A program made the position numbers and the translations under genes. Below, in pieces: positions 32,669-42,283 of a DNA stretch of 64,000 nt. Each line of letters begins with the position of its first letter. Within the stretch, counting starts at the first letter, position 1. Below the pieces are notes generated by a model. It was not told the origin of the DNA and searched no databases. It worked only from the letters and a program-made list of their open reading frames with translations. Source of the stretch: CAYTZN01 sp964442495 (GTDB lineage Bacteria > Pseudomonadota > Gammaproteobacteria > Legionellales > Legionellaceae); assembly GCA_964442495.1 (NCBI GenBank), contig CAYTZN010000013.1, positions 1 through 64,000 of the forward strand, in the 5' to 3' direction.

Positions 32669-34429
32669 ATGAAATCAACGGTTGAACAATTATTAGCACA
32701 AGCGCTCTCTACCCTGCAGCAGTCAGATAAACTCCCTCGTGATGTGGTGGCGGATATTAAAGTTGAGCGCACCAAAGATGCGAGCCATGGGGATTACGCT
32801 ACTAATTTAGCATTGACCTTGGCAAAGCCCTGTGGAAAATCTCCTAGGCAAATTGCGGAGCTTTTGGTAAGCGCACTGTCAGCACACCCTTTTCTTGCAA
32901 AAGTTGATATTGCAGGCCCTGGGTTTATTAATTTTTTCATGCAGAGTGCCGAGCGTGCGCAAATTATCGCAAAGATAATAGGAGAAGGTGCTCATTTTGG
33001 CCGGAGCAATGTTGGTGGGGGGCAAAACGTTTTATTAGAGTTTGTCTCGGCAAATCCAACAGGCCCTTTGCATGTGGGGCACGGACGCAGTGCAGCTTTT
33101 GGAGCCACGCTTGCTAACGTATTGAAAGCCGCGGGTTTTACCGTTAGCCGTGAGTATTATGTGAATGACGCTGGGCGTCAAATGAACATTTTAGCCGTTA
33201 GCGTCTGGTTACGTTATTTAGCGTTGTTAGAAGAACCCATTGTATTCCCCGCGAATGGTTATCGAGGTGATTACGTACAAGCGATTGCTGAAGAGGTATT
33301 GGTAAAATATGGTCGAGATTTTGTTCACCCTTGGGCGGTTATTTGTGCGGGCTTACCTGCGGATGAACCTCAAGGGGGTGATAAAGAGCTATACATTGAT
33401 GCTCTCATTGAAACCGCTCAAACCTTGTTGGGCTCTTCTGGTTTTGCATGTTTTCATAAGCATGCCTTGGAGTCAGTCCTAGCTGACATTAAAGATGACT
33501 TGGCTGAATTTGGTGTTGAATTTGATTGTTGGTTTAGAGAGCAGTCTCTGTTTGATGATGGTTCTATTAAAAAAGGTATTCAAGCATTAAAAGATGGTGG
33601 CCATACTTATGAAGAAGCGGGTGCCTTATGGTTTAAGGCCACAACGTTTGGTGATGAGAAAGATCGCGTTTTAGTCCGTGCCAATGGTCAAACCACGTAT
33701 TTTGCATCCGATGTTGCTTATCATTGGAATAAATATGATCGCGGGTTTACGCGTGTGATTGATATTTTTGGGGCGGATCACCATGGCTATTTGACCCGAG
33801 TAAAAGCTGCGGTGAATGCTTTGGGGCATGATGATAATGCGCTTAATGTATTGTTAGTGCAGTTTGCTATTCTTTACCGTGCAGGCGCCCGCGTTCAAAT
33901 GTCGACACGCAGTGGGTCGTTTGTAACGCTTCGGGAACTTCGTGATGAAGTGGGCAATGATGCAGCGCGGTTTTTCTATGTGATGCGTAAGCCTGAGCAA
34001 CACATGGACTTTGATTTAGACCTTGCAAAGTCTGAGTCCAGTGATAATCCTGTTTACTATATTCAATACGCTCATGCACGAATATGCAGTATTTTTAGGC
34101 AATTAAGCGAGCGTGGGCTTTCTTGGGATGAAACTCTTGGTCTTTCTAACACTCATTTATTAGCCACCCCTCATGAAGAGGCGCTTATTTCATTGGTGAG
34201 TCGCTATCCAGAAGTGGTAGCGTCTGCAGCAACCACCAGTGAGCCTCATCAGATTGCTTATTATTTACGTGAGCTGGCCCATGGGTTACACAGTTATTAC
34301 AATGCTGTACCGCTTCTTTGTGAACAAGACGATTTACGCGGTGCACGGTTGAGTTTATTAAAAGCTATACGCCAAGTTTTGCAGAATGGTGTAGAATTGT
34401 TGGGTGTTTCTGCCCCTGAGAGTATGTAA
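32669..34429 (+). CDS. argS: Arginyl-tRNA synthetase
   Basis: A 586-residue class I synthetase charging tRNA-Arg. The N-terminal additional domain ends in VDIAGPGFINFF. The HIGH-type motif is in SANPTGPLHVGHGRSAAFG, with YYVNDAGRQM after it. DIFGADHHGY and the MSTRSGSFVTLREL stretch (in place of KMSKS) follow, and the DALR anticodon-binding domain closes the protein. The ATG at 32669 gives the usual length; the frame is open 36 codons further upstream without family support. The stop overlaps the SPOR gene start by one base. Confidence 0.95.
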   Translation: MKSTVEQLLAQALSTLQQSDKLPRDVVADIKVERTKDASHGDYATNLALTLAKPCGKSPRQIAELLVSALSAHPFLAKVDIAGPGFINFFMQSAERAQIIAKIIGEGAHFGRSNVGGGQNVLLEFVSANPTGPLHVGHGRSAAFGATLANVLKAAGFTVSREYYVNDAGRQMNILAVSVWLRYLALLEEPIVFPANGYRGDYVQAIAEEVLVKYGRDFVHPWAVICAGLPADEPQGGDKELYIDALIETAQTLLGSSGFACFHKHALESVLADIKDDLAEFGVEFDCWFREQSLFDDGSIKKGIQALKDGGHTYEEAGALWFKATTFGDEKDRVLVRANGQTTYFASDVAYHWNKYDRGFTRVIDIFGADHHGYLTRVKAAVNALGHDDNALNVLLVQFAILYRAGARVQMSTRSGSFVTLRELRDEVGNDAARFFYVMRKPEQHMDFDLDLAKSESSDNPVYYIQYAHARICSIFRQLSERGLSWDETLGLSNTHLLATPHEEALISLVSRYPEVVASAATTSEPHQIAYYLRELAHGLHSYYNAVPLLCEQDDLRGARLSLLKAIRQVLQNGVELLGVSAPESM

Positions 34430-35073
34430 TGGCTAAAAACTACGGAAATAAGCGCTCATCACGCCATGGAGGCAATGTTTCAAAGCATATACTTATGGCT
34501 TTAGTCTGTTTTCTTTCAGGCTATTTAAGTGCCTCATTTTTTGATTTTACAACCTTAATTGGTTGGATAAATGCAGAGCTTTTGGCCGGACAAACGGTTC
34601 AAGCACCAACAAAGCCTGTTAATGCCGCAGCCCAATTGCCAAAGCCTAAGTTTGAATTTTATACTTTGCTCGCAAGTGACACACGGCAGCCCGTTGCGCC
34701 TCAACCCGTTTCTTCCCCCCATACGGCGATAGAGGTCACAAAGCCTATAGAAGCTGCGGCCCTTAAAGCGGCCACAACATTTGTACCGCCAGTTGTTGCG
34801 GCTAAACCCATTCCTATGCAAGAGATTGCTACTAAAGGCTCTTATCTGGTGCAAATTGCATCATTTCGAAGTCGGCAAGACGCTGAGCGCATCAAGGCAT
34901 CACTTACGCTTAAAGGCTTTTCAGTCAGCATTGCCACTGTTGCTCAGCAAAAAACCAATTGGTATCGAGTGGTTATTGGTCCGTTTGCTTCGCGCGCTGA
35001 GGCTCAAAAGGCGCAGTTGTCTGTGGCTCGAACCGAACGTATCACTGGCATGATTCGCAAGATGGATGCTTAG
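34429..35073 (+). CDS. SPOR-domain cell-division-type membrane protein
   Basis: A 214-residue protein with a basic cytosolic tail (about 1-22), one membrane helix (about 23-43), an Ala/Pro-rich periplasmic linker and a C-terminal SPOR domain (about 140-214: GSYLVQIASFRSRQDAERIKA..., WYRVVIGPFASRAEA). SPOR domains bind denuded glycan strands at the septum. The layout and the position after argS match the FtsN-like gene found downstream of argS in E. coli and other gammaproteobacteria. The FtsN essential helix motif is not obvious, so I leave it unnamed. Coupled to argS by the overlapping ATG. Confidence 0.82.
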   Translation: MAKNYGNKRSSRHGGNVSKHILMALVCFLSGYLSASFFDFTTLIGWINAELLAGQTVQAPTKPVNAAAQLPKPKFEFYTLLASDTRQPVAPQPVSSPHTAIEVTKPIEAAALKAATTFVPPVVAAKPIPMQEIATKGSYLVQIASFRSRQDAERIKASLTLKGFSVSIATVAQQKTNWYRVVIGPFASRAEAQKAQLSVARTERITGMIRKMDA

Positions 35074-35108
35074 GTTGTGTAAAACCACGCTAAAATATTG
35101 AGGCCTCT

Positions 35109-37631
35109 ATGTCTGCTATTCATCGTTATTCCTTGCCGGATATTACGTGTGTATTGTGTGTAGAGCCCATTGCAAAGGCACTCAAAAAAGATCAAAAAAA
35201 ATTACGATTTAAATCTTTTTCCATAGACCATGATAAAAAAGAATTAACCATTATCATGCCAAAGGTTACCTATTCACCTCATCAGTTATTTCAATCCATT
35301 CACGAGACGCTTGATGCCATAGGGGTTGAGTGCCTCAATGATGTTGATGTAAATCTGATGGCTCCTGTTAAAAAAAAACCATCTAAAAAATTTTGGGGCA
35401 CACATTGGTTGCCAGGCTTCGTAGGCACGCTTACCGGCATGACGGTTCTCATGTTGTCATTTTTCGTGAGTGCCATGCCCTTTGCCGCCCTCATTGGTAT
35501 TGCTTGTGTGAGCGTGCCACTGACCTTTATCTTGGGTGCAACATCCTATAAAGAAGCGATTAAAAAGTTTTTTAAAACAGGTACCCTCACGATGGATACT
35601 TTGTTCGCTATTAGCACATTAACCGTCATAATTGTGTCGATCACTGCGTTTTTCGTGCCGTGGTTGCCCATGATGTTTGATGCAGGCTTGCTTATTTTTG
35701 GGTTTCGTCATGTTGGGCTTGCCATTGAAGAATCCATTAAAAAAAACATAGGCATTCGGCTGATGTTCAAAGATAGGCTTCCTGCAAAGGTAGCTCGGGT
35801 TCAGGGCTCATCTCTAGCGTTTACTTCTTTGGATAAAATTGAGCCTGGTCATCTATTGAGGATTCAGCCTGGTGAGCTTATCCCTGTTGATGGCATATGC
35901 GAGGTTGAACATAGCGCGGTTTTAGAAACAATTGTTACAGGCTCCCCTTGGCCACGCCAAATTGTGCAGGGTGAGCCGTTACTGGCAGGTATGTATTTAT
36001 CGAAAGATGCAAAGCCTTTAATACTACGAGTGAGCATGGCGAGTAAACACTCTTATTTAGCTGTTTTAGATGAACACATTGCCCGGGCTAATGATAAAAA
36101 GGCACCCTTAGAGACGGCTACCAATCGCATGTTGCAGTATTTTATTCCGGGGGTAATTGTGGTGGCTATTCTATCCTTTGGATTGATTGCCCATTTTTTT
36201 ACGATGGCCTTGGCTTTAGGAGCGGCTATCTCGGTGCTTGTTTCTGCATGCCCCTGCACTTTAGGGTTAGTGACCCCACTTGCTGTAAAAATTGGCATGA
36301 AAAAAGCAGCTGAACACGGGGTGCAGTTTAAAACGGCTAAACACCTGCAAGAAGGCTCGCAAATTGATACGGTGGTTTTTGATTTACGCGGCACTTTAAC
36401 CAAGGGGGTGCCCAGTGTTAATCGATGCGAGGTGATGCCTGATGCGTGGCTTAGTCGACAGGAGCTACTCTCTTATTTTTATGTTTTGGAAAAAAAATCC
36501 TCACATCCCATTGCAAAGGCGATTTGTGAGTACGTGGCAGAAGATTTTAAGTCAAGTATTGCCCCACTTCCTGATGATGAGGAGACCCTGATGGACACCT
36601 CTAATCACTCAGGGATTAGAGCAAATATAAAGAGTGACGATTATGTCGTTGGTAATTCAAAAATGATGGAAGATTGTAATATAGATGTTAGTTCAGCTCT
36701 TCAATATATACCCAGTATAGACGTCGGCGATAGTGTTGTTTATCTTGCCCGAGCTAAAAAAATCATCGGTTATATGGTGCTGACAGACCCTCTTCGAGAA
36801 GATGCTGTCGCTGCTGTAAAAACACTCCAACAACGAGGGATAAACGTTAAATTATGCACCGGCGAAGAGGAGGCGACAGCACGTCGTTATGGGTTAAAAA
36901 TAGGTTTTGCACCTGAAGATATTTACGCCAATTGTGTAGGTTCTGCTGCTCGGGTGTCTCAACGCAATAAAGTGGCTTTTATTGAGCAACTCAAGCGAGG
37001 GCGGCATCGAGTTGCTATGGTGGGTGATGCGGCAAACGATGCTGCAGCAATTGCTAGTAGTCATTTTGGTATTGCCATTAAATCTCATGGGAGTGATGAG
37101 GTAACCGTAAAACAAGCTGGTGCAGTCATTCAAAGTGGGGCACTCATGCCCGTGGTGAGCGCATTAGTGGTTTCAAAGCAAACGGTCAGCAATATCAAAC
37201 AAAATCTATGGGTAAGCTTGGGCTATAATGTGCTCACGTTATTGATTACAGGCGGATTGTTATTAGCGTTAGGTGTCACCTTAAGTCCTAGCATAGGTGT
37301 CGCATTAATGATTGTTCAAACCTGTCTTATTTTGCTAAATGCTTATCGTTTTAAAAAACAACCGTTAACGCATTTAAAGCAAGGCTCGGTCCTTGAGGAA
37401 TCCCCATTAACCAGCAGTCACGAGCGTTTAAAGGCAAGCATGCCAAAGCCTGCTGCAAATGCTCCTAAACCGGTTATTACAGCCAGCGTAAAAAAAGGCT
37501 CAAAAGCCGTATGCGAGCTCCCTTTCATTGGGGCGATTAGCCCAATGTTTTGCCACAGAGGGGATGGCGCGCTTCATATGTCTACGAAAAATCAGTCATC
37601 ACCTGCTTGCAGTCTTAACGCTCAATTGTAA
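35109..37631 (+). CDS. Degenerate copper-type (P1B) P-type ATPase
   Basis: An 840-residue heavy-metal P-type ATPase. The N-terminal metal-binding-like domain has CVLC (14-17), followed by eight hydrophobic helices including CPC at 381-383 and the HP motif of the nucleotide domain (H466-P467). Several catalytic signatures deviate. The actuator TGE loop reads T-G-S-P (277-280, no Glu). The phosphorylation motif DKTGTLT reads DLRGTLT (Asp425 kept, Lys and Thr lost). GDGxND reads GDAAND (639-644). The MxxSS of the last helix is M-x-x-Q-T. The C-terminal 85 residues are an unusual extension. Overall sequence is otherwise intact and in frame. It may be a slow or non-pumping ATPase, perhaps a metal sensor or scaffold. 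The 3' end overlaps convergent folB by 17 bases. Confidence 0.8.
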   Translation: MSAIHRYSLPDITCVLCVEPIAKALKKDQKKLRFKSFSIDHDKKELTIIMPKVTYSPHQLFQSIHETLDAIGVECLNDVDVNLMAPVKKKPSKKFWGTHWLPGFVGTLTGMTVLMLSFFVSAMPFAALIGIACVSVPLTFILGATSYKEAIKKFFKTGTLTMDTLFAISTLTVIIVSITAFFVPWLPMMFDAGLLIFGFRHVGLAIEESIKKNIGIRLMFKDRLPAKVARVQGSSLAFTSLDKIEPGHLLRIQPGELIPVDGICEVEHSAVLETIVTGSPWPRQIVQGEPLLAGMYLSKDAKPLILRVSMASKHSYLAVLDEHIARANDKKAPLETATNRMLQYFIPGVIVVAILSFGLIAHFFTMALALGAAISVLVSACPCTLGLVTPLAVKIGMKKAAEHGVQFKTAKHLQEGSQIDTVVFDLRGTLTKGVPSVNRCEVMPDAWLSRQELLSYFYVLEKKSSHPIAKAICEYVAEDFKSSIAPLPDDEETLMDTSNHSGIRANIKSDDYVVGNSKMMEDCNIDVSSALQYIPSIDVGDSVVYLARAKKIIGYMVLTDPLREDAVAAVKTLQQRGINVKLCTGEEEATARRYGLKIGFAPEDIYANCVGSAARVSQRNKVAFIEQLKRGRHRVAMVGDAANDAAAIASSHFGIAIKSHGSDEVTVKQAGAVIQSGALMPVVSALVVSKQTVSNIKQNLWVSLGYNVLTLLITGGLLLALGVTLSPSIGVALMIVQTCLILLNAYRFKKQPLTHLKQGSVLEESPLTSSHERLKASMPKPAANAPKPVITASVKKGSKAVCELPFIGAISPMFCHRGDGALHMSTKNQSSPACSLNAQL

Positions 37632-37968
37632 TCGATACATTGCCTGCATTTTTAATGGCGTTTGGTTTACTCACCGAGAGAGTCAGTTCTTTGATATGAA
37701 ATTCTTTTTTAATAAATTCGGCAACGGTTTCAGCGACCGTTTCAATCAAGATAAACGCATTAGATTCTACCAAGGTTGTAACACGCGATGAAAGCGTATC
37801 ATAATCGATAGTATTGGCTAGCGTATCGTTGCAGGTGCTTAAATCAACGGGGATTTTAATGTCTAAAAGTAATGGCTGCAGGATGCGTTGCTCCCATGCA
37901 TGCACGCCAATGTGTGTCATTATTCTAAGCGCTGATATATGTAACATGTCCATCATATTGCTCTTCAT
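37615..37968 (-). CDS. folB: Dihydroneopterin aldolase
   Basis: A 117-residue enzyme of folate synthesis releasing 6-hydroxymethyl-dihydropterin. The family opening is MLHISALRIMTHIGVHAWEQ. The catalytic and pterin-binding residues lie in IDYDTL, ILIETVAETVAEFI (the conserved E-T-V-A-E) and SVSKPNAIKNAGNVSITIER (conserved KP). Several ATGs are close together (codons 1, 5, 6 and 8). Codon 5 or 6 has the better ribosome site (GAAGAG) and agrees with E. coli FolB, so the true protein may be 4-5 residues shorter. It overlaps the P-ATPase tail at its 3' end. Confidence 0.92.
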   Translation of the reverse strand: MKSNMMDMLHISALRIMTHIGVHAWEQRILQPLLLDIKIPVDLSTCNDTLANTIDYDTLSSRVTTLVESNAFILIETVAETVAEFIKKEFHIKELTLSVSKPNAIKNAGNVSITIER

Positions 37969-38112
37969 AAACGGGGCTTAAGAATACCAATAATATTCAA
38001 TCGTACGCTAGGGGCTGTGAGTAAATCGTCAACAAACCCTAGTAAATTAACACAATTGGGCCGTGTTCATGGTAAAATTTGCTACTGTGTTTAAACATGA
38101 TAATGGCCCTAT

Positions 38113-39177
38113 ATGTTAGATTTGACCCAGTCTGTCTTTATTCGTAGTTTACAAAAAAAACCTGTTGCACGTACGCCAGTCTGGTTTATGCGCCAAGCCG
38201 GGCGCTATTTGCCGGAGTACCGACAGGTCCGTGAAAAAGCGGGTGATTTTCTAAATTTGTGTAAAAACCCCCATCTAGCGTGTGAAGTCACATTACAACC
38301 TTTAAGACGGTTTGCCTTGGATGCAGCCATTTTATTTTCAGATATTCTCACCATCCCTGATGCCATGGGTCTTGGGCTTTTTTTTGTTGAAAACGAAGGA
38401 CCTTGCTTTTCAAAGCCGCTTCGAACGGTAGCTGATATCAAGGCATTGCCGTCGACCTCCGTCATGAGTGAGCTTGGATATGTGATGGATGCTGTATCGC
38501 TAATTCGCAAGGAAATGCCCGCAGATTTGCCCTTGATTGGTTTTTCAGGCAGTCCATGGACGCTTGCTTGTTACATGATAGAAGGACGAAGTAGTCGTGA
38601 TTTCAAGAACATTTTGCCCTTTATGTATAAAGAGCCAGCGGCGCTGCATCAATTATTAAGCATTCTTAGCCAAGCCGTTGCTGATTATCTTGATGAGCAA
38701 GTTCAGGCAGGCGTAAATGCCTTAATGGTGTTTGATACATGGGGTGGCCTCTTAAGCACCGCCTGTTATAAAGAATTTTCGCTTCATTACATGCGCCTTA
38801 TTGTTGAGCAATTAAAAGCGAAGCACCCTCATGTTCCCATCATTTTATTTACCAAAGGCGGTGGGCAGTGGTTGTCTCTTTTAGCCAATAGTGGTTGTGA
38901 TGGCTTAAGTTTAGATTGGACGTGTGATTTAGCAAAGGCACGGGTTGAAGTAGGAGACCGGGTGGCTTTACAAGGAAACCTTGACCCTTCTATTTTATTA
39001 ACAACGCCTGAATGTGTCCGAGAGGAAGTTGCAAAAGTATTGGCTGCGTATGGGAAGGGTTCAGGGCACATTTTTAATTTAGGTCATGGCATTACGCCAG
39101 ATGTTCCTCCGGAGAATGTAGCGGCCATGGTTTCCGCGGTGCATGAATTGAGCTCTCATTATCATGAAGGGTCTTAA
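38113..39177 (+). CDS. hemE: Uroporphyrinogen decarboxylase
   Basis: A 354-residue cytosolic haem-pathway enzyme removing four carboxyls from uroporphyrinogen III. The signature PVWFMRQAGRYLPEYR lies at the N-terminus. SDILTIPDAMGL (catalytic Asp), GFSGSPWTLACYMIEG, FDTWGGLLS and GHIFNLGHGITPDVPPENV (in part) follow in order. The length is typical. It is followed after 3 bases by the YheT-type hydrolase, probably in one transcript. Confidence 0.97.
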   Translation: MLDLTQSVFIRSLQKKPVARTPVWFMRQAGRYLPEYRQVREKAGDFLNLCKNPHLACEVTLQPLRRFALDAAILFSDILTIPDAMGLGLFFVENEGPCFSKPLRTVADIKALPSTSVMSELGYVMDAVSLIRKEMPADLPLIGFSGSPWTLACYMIEGRSSRDFKNILPFMYKEPAALHQLLSILSQAVADYLDEQVQAGVNALMVFDTWGGLLSTACYKEFSLHYMRLIVEQLKAKHPHVPIILFTKGGGQWLSLLANSGCDGLSLDWTCDLAKARVEVGDRVALQGNLDPSILLTTPECVREEVAKVLAAYGKGSGHIFNLGHGITPDVPPENVAAMVSAVHELSSHYHEGS

Positions 39178-39180
39178 TCT

Positions 39181-40176
39181 ATGATAGAAAAAAGCGCTTT
39201 TAAACCGGCGTGGTGGCTTACCAATCCACATGCACAAACCTTATTCCCAACATTAACGCGCTATGTGAAGTCCCCCATTGATGGACTAGAACGGTTTGAA
39301 TTGCCAGATGGCGATTTTGTTGATCTAGCTTGGGCTGTTAATGGATTAAGTAAAGACACCCCGTTGGTGATTTTGTTGCACGGGCTAGGGGGCGATGCTC
39401 ACTCCTCTTATGTTGCAGGTCAGCTGCGCGCCTACAATCGTTTTGGCTGGCGTGGCGTATTAATGCATTTTCGGGGTGCAAGCCATGAGCCTAACCGTTT
39501 ACCGAGAGCGTATCATTCAGGTGATACTGGTGATGTGGACTTTCTGTTACGTGCTTTAGCAATACGAGAGCCCCATGTTAAAAAAGCGGTGGTGGGTGTG
39601 TCTTTGGGGGGGAATGTGCTGCTTAAATGGTTGGGCGAGCAAGGTTTTCAATCTTTAATCAACGCTGCTGTGGCCGTCTCCGTGCCCTTTCAATTAAGGG
39701 GCGTTGCTGATCGGATTAATCAGGGCTTTTCGCGCTTTTATCAATCGTACTTATTACGGCGCTTACGGGGCGTGTTTATGAAAAAACAAGATAAACATTC
39801 TAACCAATGGCCTTCATCGATGGCCAACATGGATTCATTGCGCTGTTTTTGGACTTTTGATGAAAATGTAACAGCACCTTTACATGGGTTTTCGCATGTC
39901 CATGCTTATTACAGAGAAGCTAGCTCTCGCCAATATTTATCAACCATTGCCACACCCACTTTGATTCTCCATGCCCTGGATGATCCCTTCATGACCCCAG
40001 CGGTTATACCCACCCAAGAAGAGCTTTCTAATGATGTGGTTCTGGAGTTGAGTGAAGGGGGAGGGCATGTGGGTTTTATTACCGGGCGCGTTCCTGGCAG
40101 ACCACGTTATTGGTTAGATGAGCGTGTGCCTCTTTTTTTAAAGGCGCATTTTGAGGGCTCTTCTCTACCCATTTAA
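39181..40176 (+). CDS. YheT-family alpha/beta hydrolase
   Basis: A 331-residue member of the YheT/ABHD1-type hydrolases (COG0429). The opening FKPAWWLTNPHAQTLFPTL is a family hallmark. The oxyanion strand is LVILLHGLGGDAHSSY, the nucleophile elbow is VVGVSLGGN (Ser), the acid is in HALDDPFM and the base is in GGHVGF. Substrates of bacterial members are poorly known; esters are likely. The ATG lies 3 bases after the hemE stop. A 60-codon frame abutting its stop (40177-40359) is not convincing. Confidence 0.88.
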   Translation: MIEKSAFKPAWWLTNPHAQTLFPTLTRYVKSPIDGLERFELPDGDFVDLAWAVNGLSKDTPLVILLHGLGGDAHSSYVAGQLRAYNRFGWRGVLMHFRGASHEPNRLPRAYHSGDTGDVDFLLRALAIREPHVKKAVVGVSLGGNVLLKWLGEQGFQSLINAAVAVSVPFQLRGVADRINQGFSRFYQSYLLRRLRGVFMKKQDKHSNQWPSSMANMDSLRCFWTFDENVTAPLHGFSHVHAYYREASSRQYLSTIATPTLILHALDDPFMTPAVIPTQEELSNDVVLELSEGGGHVGFITGRVPGRPRYWLDERVPLFLKAHFEGSSLPI

Positions 40177-40440
40177 ATGTGGGTGGCCACATCTAAAAAA
40201 TACACTAGATATTCCCATTTTTCTTTTTTGGCGATTTTAGTCCATAAATCAAATCGACAGCTAAACCTTGAAAACCATCTTTGGTTTGAATTACAAAGGG
40301 AGGAACTTCAAGCAGGCCAACACGAAGAATGGGCGAGGCATATGATGCAGAAAACATGACGATAGCGATAAAATAAACACGGAGAAGTCACTGTAAATAA
40401 GGTCGCATTCGCATCCTTGCTTTGTCTATCTAATAGAGTA

Positions 40441-40465
40441 TTGCCGTGAGTAAAACCCACGGCAA
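40441..40465. terminator. Hairpin between yheT-like and GLUG-protein genes
   Basis: TTGCCGTG / CACGGCAA perfect 8-bp arms around a 9-base loop, followed on the plus strand by GTATTTTCTAATTATT. It lies 7 bases beyond the GLUG gene's stop on the minus strand, so it can stop transcription arriving from either side. Confidence 0.6.
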
Positions 40466-40472
40466 GTATTTT

Positions 40473-41585
40473 CTAATTATTGCTCCCGAACAACCGAGGG
40501 TATTGATTGTTTTTTACAGACCAAATATTGGTGTCAAACCCTTGTGCCACCCAGAACGTTTTTTTCTTCAAGGTTGCTGTAGGTTTACCAACACCAAGCA
40601 CGCTATTATTGATATCAGACATTTGTTTATCCCAAAAAACATCATTGGAATAATTGATTTGGCCATCATCACTACCAACGGCGGCGCCTATTTCTGTGCC
40701 GGAAGGAATGCTTATTTTGCCGGCATAGTATGCATTTGCCAATAATGAGTTGTGCATCATGCCTATTAATCCACCAACACCGTATACTCCAAGGCGGGGT
40801 GCATTAGAGTAATCAATGTTTCCATCGGCATACACATTGCGAATTCGAGAAGCCTCAGCTTGCCCAATCAAGCTACTTACACCACTCACACCACCGCCTG
40901 GACCTGTCCATAACATAGTGGAGTCCACATGGCTTGCAGAAGCAAACACGTCCGAATTTACAGCCAGCCCAATCAATCCACCACTCGCATCTGTTCCAAA
41001 ATCTTGCTCTAAAGAACCATCAACTGCTGCATAAGAGAGAGAACTATCAACTGATTCACCTATAATTCCACCTGATAGGTTTCTGGAGTAAAGTTTAATA
41101 TGGTGAACGTTAATGTGGTGAAGTTTGGAGTTTTCTGCTTTGCCCACAAGTCCCGCCATGTTATTTATAGTGATTCCTGCAGAATGAATGTCATCGATAG
41201 TTACATTTTCAATTTCAGCATTTTTGATTTGTCTAAATGGTGCATTATAAGCTTTGATTTCCGCACTCAATGTGATGGAAGAAAGGGTATAACCATCCCC
41301 ATCAAATCCTCCTTGGAAAGGTGCTTCTGGTGAGCCAATCAAGGGAAATACTTGGTCTTCAAAGCTTAAGTCTTTGCCTAATTTAAATGATTTTGATAAC
41401 AAGGCTGCATCTTGAGACAAGAGAGCTAATTGTTCATGATTGCAAATCAAATAAGGATTAAATTTGCTGCCATCACCCTGAACAAATGCGGCCCCTTGAT
41501 CCACCGTACATAAAGGATTTACAGGTTTGGCAATCGCTGTGGCACTACACAAAACCAATAATAGCGTTGGGATTTTTTTTTGCAT
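40473..41585 (-). CDS. Secreted GLUG-repeat protein
   Basis: A 370-residue exported protein with a signal peptide (MQKKIPTLLLVLCSATAIA-KP). After a FNPYLICNHEQLALLS segment come repeated GLUG-type units with the G-G-L-I-G / G-L-V-G core: MAGLVGKAENS, SGGIIGESVDS, SGGLIGLAVNS and VGGLIGMMHNS, each followed by a short strand. These repeats usually fold as a beta-helix in surface or secreted proteins. No enzyme motif or membrane anchor is seen. The function is unknown; a surface or extracellular role is inferred. Confidence 0.78.
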   Translation of the reverse strand: MQKKIPTLLLVLCSATAIAKPVNPLCTVDQGAAFVQGDGSKFNPYLICNHEQLALLSQDAALLSKSFKLGKDLSFEDQVFPLIGSPEAPFQGGFDGDGYTLSSITLSAEIKAYNAPFRQIKNAEIENVTIDDIHSAGITINNMAGLVGKAENSKLHHINVHHIKLYSRNLSGGIIGESVDSSLSYAAVDGSLEQDFGTDASGGLIGLAVNSDVFASASHVDSTMLWTGPGGGVSGVSSLIGQAEASRIRNVYADGNIDYSNAPRLGVYGVGGLIGMMHNSLLANAYYAGKISIPSGTEIGAAVGSDDGQINYSNDVFWDKQMSDINNSVLGVGKPTATLKKKTFWVAQGFDTNIWSVKNNQYPRLFGSNN

Positions 41586-41724
41586 GTCTTATCCTTAAGA
41601 AAGAAGTTAAAAATCCAAATTAGTATAAGGTTAAAGAATGATGCCAAGCAATTGTTTTTGCTGACGCTGCGGCATCAAGTAAGGGTAAGCGTTACCATGA
41701 TGGTGTTCACGTTAAGTTTAGCCA

Positions 41725-42264
41725 TTACAAAGAAAGGCCCATTATGTAATTATCAAAATATTCTTGATTGATTTTTACTGCACGCGGGATTAGTCCCTCT
41801 ATAGTAAATTCCAGTTTTTGGTACAAGGCGATTGCGTTTGTATTGTCCGTACGAACGTATAATTGCAGTTTAGTGATTCCATTATTTTTGGCCCATACCA
41901 GTGCGCTTGATACCATGAATTTTCCAATGGATTTCCCCCAATGCTTTTGTCCTACGCTCACACCAATATCGCCTATATGGGCAAGTCGTGGCGTGCTTGA
42001 GCGGTCTAGAAAAAGCTGAGAGACAATTTCATGATTGATTTTTCCAACCAACATTAATTGTTGTTGAGATGACAGGCATTGTGAAATAGTGTTTTTTTCT
42101 TCATCCACTGTTAAAGAAAATTCATTTAAACCAAACGTGAGAAAATCAGTTTCTCCCCCGATCCTATTTAGAAAATGAATCAGGGGTTTTGCATCGTCAA
42201 CTTGCGCTTTAGAAATAACAAGTTGCTCACCATTTTTAAGTATTATTGTTTGGATTGAATCCAT
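41725..42264 (-). CDS. GNAT-family N-acetyltransferase
   Basis: A 179-residue GNAT. Residues 35-60 resemble the early helix of small-molecule acetyltransferases. The acetyl-CoA strand and loop are HIGDIGVSVGQKHWGKSIGKFM (Q-x-x-W-G-K-S-I-G in place of R/Q-x-x-G-x-G/A). KLQLYVRTDNTNAIALYQKLEFTIEG is a textbook C-terminal GNAT segment. The substrate is unknown. It lies 19 bp downstream of the DAHP synthase gene on the same strand and may be cotranscribed. Confidence 0.85.
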   Translation of the reverse strand: MDSIQTIILKNGEQLVISKAQVDDAKPLIHFLNRIGGETDFLTFGLNEFSLTVDEEKNTISQCLSSQQQLMLVGKINHEIVSQLFLDRSSTPRLAHIGDIGVSVGQKHWGKSIGKFMVSSALVWAKNNGITKLQLYVRTDNTNAIALYQKLEFTIEGLIPRAVKINQEYFDNYIMGLSL

Positions 42265-42283
42265 AAAGGCCTCATTACCCTTA

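Noticed and set aside
33896..33940. ArgS lacking KMSKS as a defect
   Set aside because: Many bacterial arginyl-tRNA synthetases lack a canonical KMSKS; the rest of the enzyme is intact.
40177..40359. 60-codon frame abutting the yheT-like stop
   Set aside because: No ribosome site and no recognised family; the C-terminal half looks protein-like (LQAGQHEEWARHMMQ), so a remnant is possible but unsupported.
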